From Plasmodiophora brassicae (taxonomy: Eukaryota; Endomyxa: Phytomyxea; Phytomyxea; Plasmodiophorida), in NCBI GenBank assembly GCA_036867785.1, contig CP145413.1:1364001-1428000 (forward strand): a stretch of 64,000 bases of DNA, given 5' to 3'. Under the pieces are notes generated by a model that did not search any database, was not told the origin of the DNA, and saw nothing but the letters and a program-made list of their open reading frames with translations. This document shows positions 61,464 to 64,000 of this stretch, one piece after another. Each line of letters starts with the position of its first letter. Position 1 is the first letter of the stretch. Position numbers and translations under genes: made by a program.

Positions 61464-62132
61464 TCAGACATTCAATTTGGAAGCGAGGGCCTCGCTCAGC
61501 CCATCGTCACCTTCAACGTCACTCTCCAACTGATCCTGAGCTTCATCGATGGTGTACTTCTCTGGATAGAGACGATCGGCATGTAAATCGCCAATTTCGC
61601 CCTCCACATAAAGAATGCCTCGCCAGCCTTTTACGAACGCGTCGGACTCCATGTCCTTCGCACCAGCGACCAATTCCGCAAAATCCTTGGCACTACTGAC
61701 TCTCCAGGCCGGTTTCCTAACTTCAATCGGGCCACTGACGAGTCTCTCTTGGGCCTTATTGGCGTAATTCTTCACGATATTTGGAACGTCGCGGTAGGTT
61801 GAGACGTCACGTACAGCTTCCTCTTCAATGTCGAACGCGATCACCTCGCGGTCGTCGTTGAAGAACGCCTTCCGCTGAACGGCATAGAAGAAGGCGTAAA
61901 TCGGGTCGACCGTGAAAGATATATAGGCCGTCTCGGCCCAGTATCTGTGCCCATACTGGATGTGGTCGAACTCGGTCAAGTCGCTATCGGGGTCTCTGGG
62001 GTGCAGAGACGGCATTTCAGCGCCAAGCTGGGTGTGGCCGAGGTTATACTTGTTGCAGGCTCGGTACAGTCGAATGTACCCATCAGCGGGAGGATCAATA
62101 TCGTCGAACTTCATTTCGGCCCAGACTAGCAC
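61464..62132 (-). CDS. Hypothetical protein with faint ADP-ribosyltransferase-like pattern
   Basis: A single intact exon of 222 aa (an alternative start six codons in gives MKFDDIDPP). The pattern LYRACNKY near residue 24, then YWAETAYISFTVDPIYAFFY near 80 and WRGILYVEGEIGDL near 185 recalls the R ... S-(F/T)-(T/S) ... E-x-E order of R-S-E-type ADP-ribosyltransferase folds and of fungal DUF7587-like proteins. The resemblance is weak and no catalytic claim is made. No signal peptide, so presumably cytosolic. The GC content is visibly lower than in its neighbours. Acidic, Asp/Glu-rich C terminus. Confidence 0.55.
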   Translation of the reverse strand: MLVWAEMKFDDIDPPADGYIRLYRACNKYNLGHTQLGAEMPSLHPRDPDSDLTEFDHIQYGHRYWAETAYISFTVDPIYAFFYAVQRKAFFNDDREVIAFDIEEEAVRDVSTYRDVPNIVKNYANKAQERLVSGPIEVRKPAWRVSSAKDFAELVAGAKDMESDAFVKGWRGILYVEGEIGDLHADRLYPEKYTIDEAQDQLESDVEGDDGLSEALASKLNV

Positions 62133-62568
62133 GACGCCTACTTGGTATACTCCGATGTGAGTTTCGATATGCTGAAATGAGAATGGATCTGTTTACTGAG
62201 AATGGTTTGGTGTCAACCACCTTTGTTCCACAAATAGCGTGCACCAGATTTAGGGCACACCATTTCCCATACAAACGTTCCATTCTTAGACCGATGCATC
62301 GCTCCACAGAACGTTCGACCACACCGAACTATCGCTAGACGGCCGATAGAACTTGCCAGCACACGTCGTTGTCTGACAGATATGTATGACGGTTGACAGT
62401 CGACGACGACGGCGATGACGATGCGAAAGTAAGGATACTTCGAAGTAAAATCCCACGGCCCCGCCCGAGTCACGATCGTTACGTCACGCATCGTGCAGGA
62501 GCCGTCGACATCCCCCGTCCGGGCGGTCTGTGCGAACAACACGTGCGCCTGTCTGTATTGATCCCGTC
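62133..62568. other. Intergenic stretch
   Basis: About 435 bp between two minus-strand genes; no supportable gene. Confidence 0.4.
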
Positions 62569-64000
62569 CTAGACGACGATGGTGCCGAAGCAGTGGAAGC
62601 ACATGCAGGAGAGCGGCGCCGCGTCCGGTACCGCCCCGTCCTGCACGCACTCGTTGGCCCGGATGATGCACTCCTTCATCAGGCGCAGCTGGTCGGCCTT
62701 GACCTACGGTAGCGGGTCGGGGCGCGCTCATCCCAATCCCGACACGCGTCGCCCCGTACCTGGAGCTGCGTCCGCGCGCTGACGATATCGTCGACCGGTT
62801 CGAACAGCGTCGAGCGGCGCCGGCGACTGGCCTCCGCCTCCGCCGTGCTCGTCGCGCTCCCGCTCTTCACCGTCTGTCGCCGCGTCGCTTCGTCCTCCTG
62901 GGCGTCCGCGATCCCCGACAGGGCGTCCAGAATCTCGCCGTCGACCACGGTCAGCAAGTGGACGCGGGACGCCCCGGACCCGGTCACCGTCGTCGTCGTT
63001 GAAGCCCTGACCACGCACGAGTCGAGTCAGCACACCCGTCCACGACGCCGGCGGCGCCTGCCACCGCGTTACGCTCGGGACAGCTTCCAGGCCAGCGACC
63101 CCGCCATGCGGATCACGCGTTCCGTCCTGACGTCGCGCAGGTCGACCTGGAGATGGTCGACCAGGCCCAGGACGACGACGTCTGCCGCCGCCGCCGCCGG
63201 GGGCCGCCCGGGTCCCGCCCCGCCGTCGTCGTTCGCCCCGGGCAGGCCGACGGCCTGGATCACGACGTGGCCGGCGCCGACGAACGTGCCCGACGACGTG
63301 TGCAGGCGCGCCGTGAACAGGGCGGATCCCTGACGAAGTGGTCAGGCGCCAGCGAACGTTCGGCAGGTGCACGCGCGCGCACCTGCGCCTGGAATTGCAG
63401 GTCGAGGCGCAGGCGTCGCGTGTCATCGAACGTCCAGTGGCCGGACTGGACCGCCTGGGCCTGCTGCTGCTGCTGGCCGATGGACTCGTAGCAGGTGCAG
63501 GCGAGCGTGCGCGTCAGGCGACAGGCAGCCGTCACCGGGGCGACGTCGTCGAACTCGGCGACCATGACGGCGTGGCCGGCCGGTTCGGCCAGGCCGCTGA
63601 AGATCGAGGTCGGCAGGGGCACGACGGCCTGTGTCGCGCGCGAGCGGTGCTGGTCAGACGGCGGCACGGCCCGCCCGAGCGAAGGCGGCGAACCTTCTGG
63701 ACGGCGGCGGCGGCGCCGTTGAACCCGACGGTGGCCGGCTGCGACCCGCGCCGCTGCTTGACGAAGCACGAGTCGCAGACGCGGACGAAGCCCTGGTCGG
63801 GCGACAGCTCGCAGCGGTTCGACGAGCAGGACTTGCAGAAGAGCTGGCCGCACAGGCGGCAGTGATGGCGCCGGTTGAACATGTTGAACTTGCGCAGGCA
63901 GCCGAAGCAGGCGTCGTACGAGTGGTCGTGCACCCATCGGCGCGCCTCCCGGGGCGACACGCCCGTCGCCGCCGCCGCCGGCAGCGCCCTGGTCGCGTCC
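62569..64000 (-). CDS. FYVE zinc-finger protein (5' partial)
   Basis: The frame is open to the window edge (64000), so the start lies outside. The FYVE finger is at about 63935-63745: WVHDHSYDACFGCLRKFNMF, then the PI3P-binding basic motif RRHHCRLCGQLFCKSC and VRVCDSC. WxxD, RRHHCR and RVC, the three hallmarks separating FYVE from other RING-like fingers, are all present. FYVE proteins bind phosphatidylinositol-3-phosphate on endosomes. Downstream exons in several frames follow (segments with GHAVMVAEFDDVAPVTAACR, HLQVDLRDVRTERVIRMAG and a C-terminal KADQLRLMKECIIRANECVQ), ending in MCFHCFGTIVV and a stop at 62569. The exon joins between 63530 and 62740 were not resolved. The domain is certain; the rest of the protein is unassigned. 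Confidence 0.8.

Overview
This 64 kb window is nuclear DNA of a GC-rich, compactly organised unicellular eukaryote. Evidence for a eukaryote: genes split by GT-AG introns that nearly all measure 49-68 nt, two nuclear-type tRNA-Ile(AAU) genes, and typical eukaryotic proteins (kinesin, TFIIF-beta, RPAP1, DCP1, UGGT, ceramide synthase, USP, FYVE protein). Gene density is about one per 1.8 kb and neighbours often lie within 30-400 bp. The style (high GC, roughly 55-nt introns, trehalose synthase, secreted small proteins) fits a plasmodiophorid rhizarian such as Plasmodiophora brassicae, but this assignment is inference and no marker gene in the window proves it.

Layout. 1-9.6 kb: the 3' part of a class C GPCR-like receptor with a large ectodomain, a small membrane protein, a LAG1-type ceramide synthase and a PP2C phosphatase. 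9.6-16.8 kb: trehalose-6-phosphate synthase with a degenerate phosphatase half, TFIIF-beta, a WDR37-like WD40 protein and an NSUN4-like RNA m5C methyltransferase. 16.8-19.8 kb: a gene-poor island with two identical tRNA-Ile genes flanking broken Ty3/gypsy fragments, some as inverted pairs. 19.8-26 kb: a hypothetical gene, DCP1, akirin, a C2orf81-like protein and a bifunctional folate enzyme (FolD/MTHFD). 26.2-28.0 kb: a 1.8 kb near-perfect palindrome carrying two head-to-head copies of a secreted Gly/Ser-rich protein. 28-41 kb: RPAP1, a DYW-type PPR protein, a TPR protein, kinesin, a membrane ubiquitin-like protein and an RCC1-repeat protein. 41-48 kb: a type I membrane protein, a GTPase with a signal peptide, a coiled-coil protein, FIS1 and a Myb/NAM-like DNA-binding protein. 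48.5-59.4 kb: three secretory-pathway glycosyltransferases (a Golgi-type transferase, a TPR-GT61 fusion and UGGT) interrupted by a USP30-like deubiquitinase. 59.5-64 kb: a GST, two unassigned genes and the 3' part of a FYVE-finger protein.

Functional themes are inferred from content, not operons: mitochondrial biology (FIS1, USP30-like, DYW-PPR, possibly the TPR protein and NSUN4-like), RNA biology (DCP1, RPAP1, TFIIF-beta, akirin), protein glycosylation and ER quality control, and possibly flagellar function (kinesin-2-like, C2orf81-like). Exon borders were worked out by hand from reading frame, GT/AG sites and family conservation. Where every exon is listed, lengths and phases add up to an open frame. 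Where boundaries are called approximate, trust only the span.
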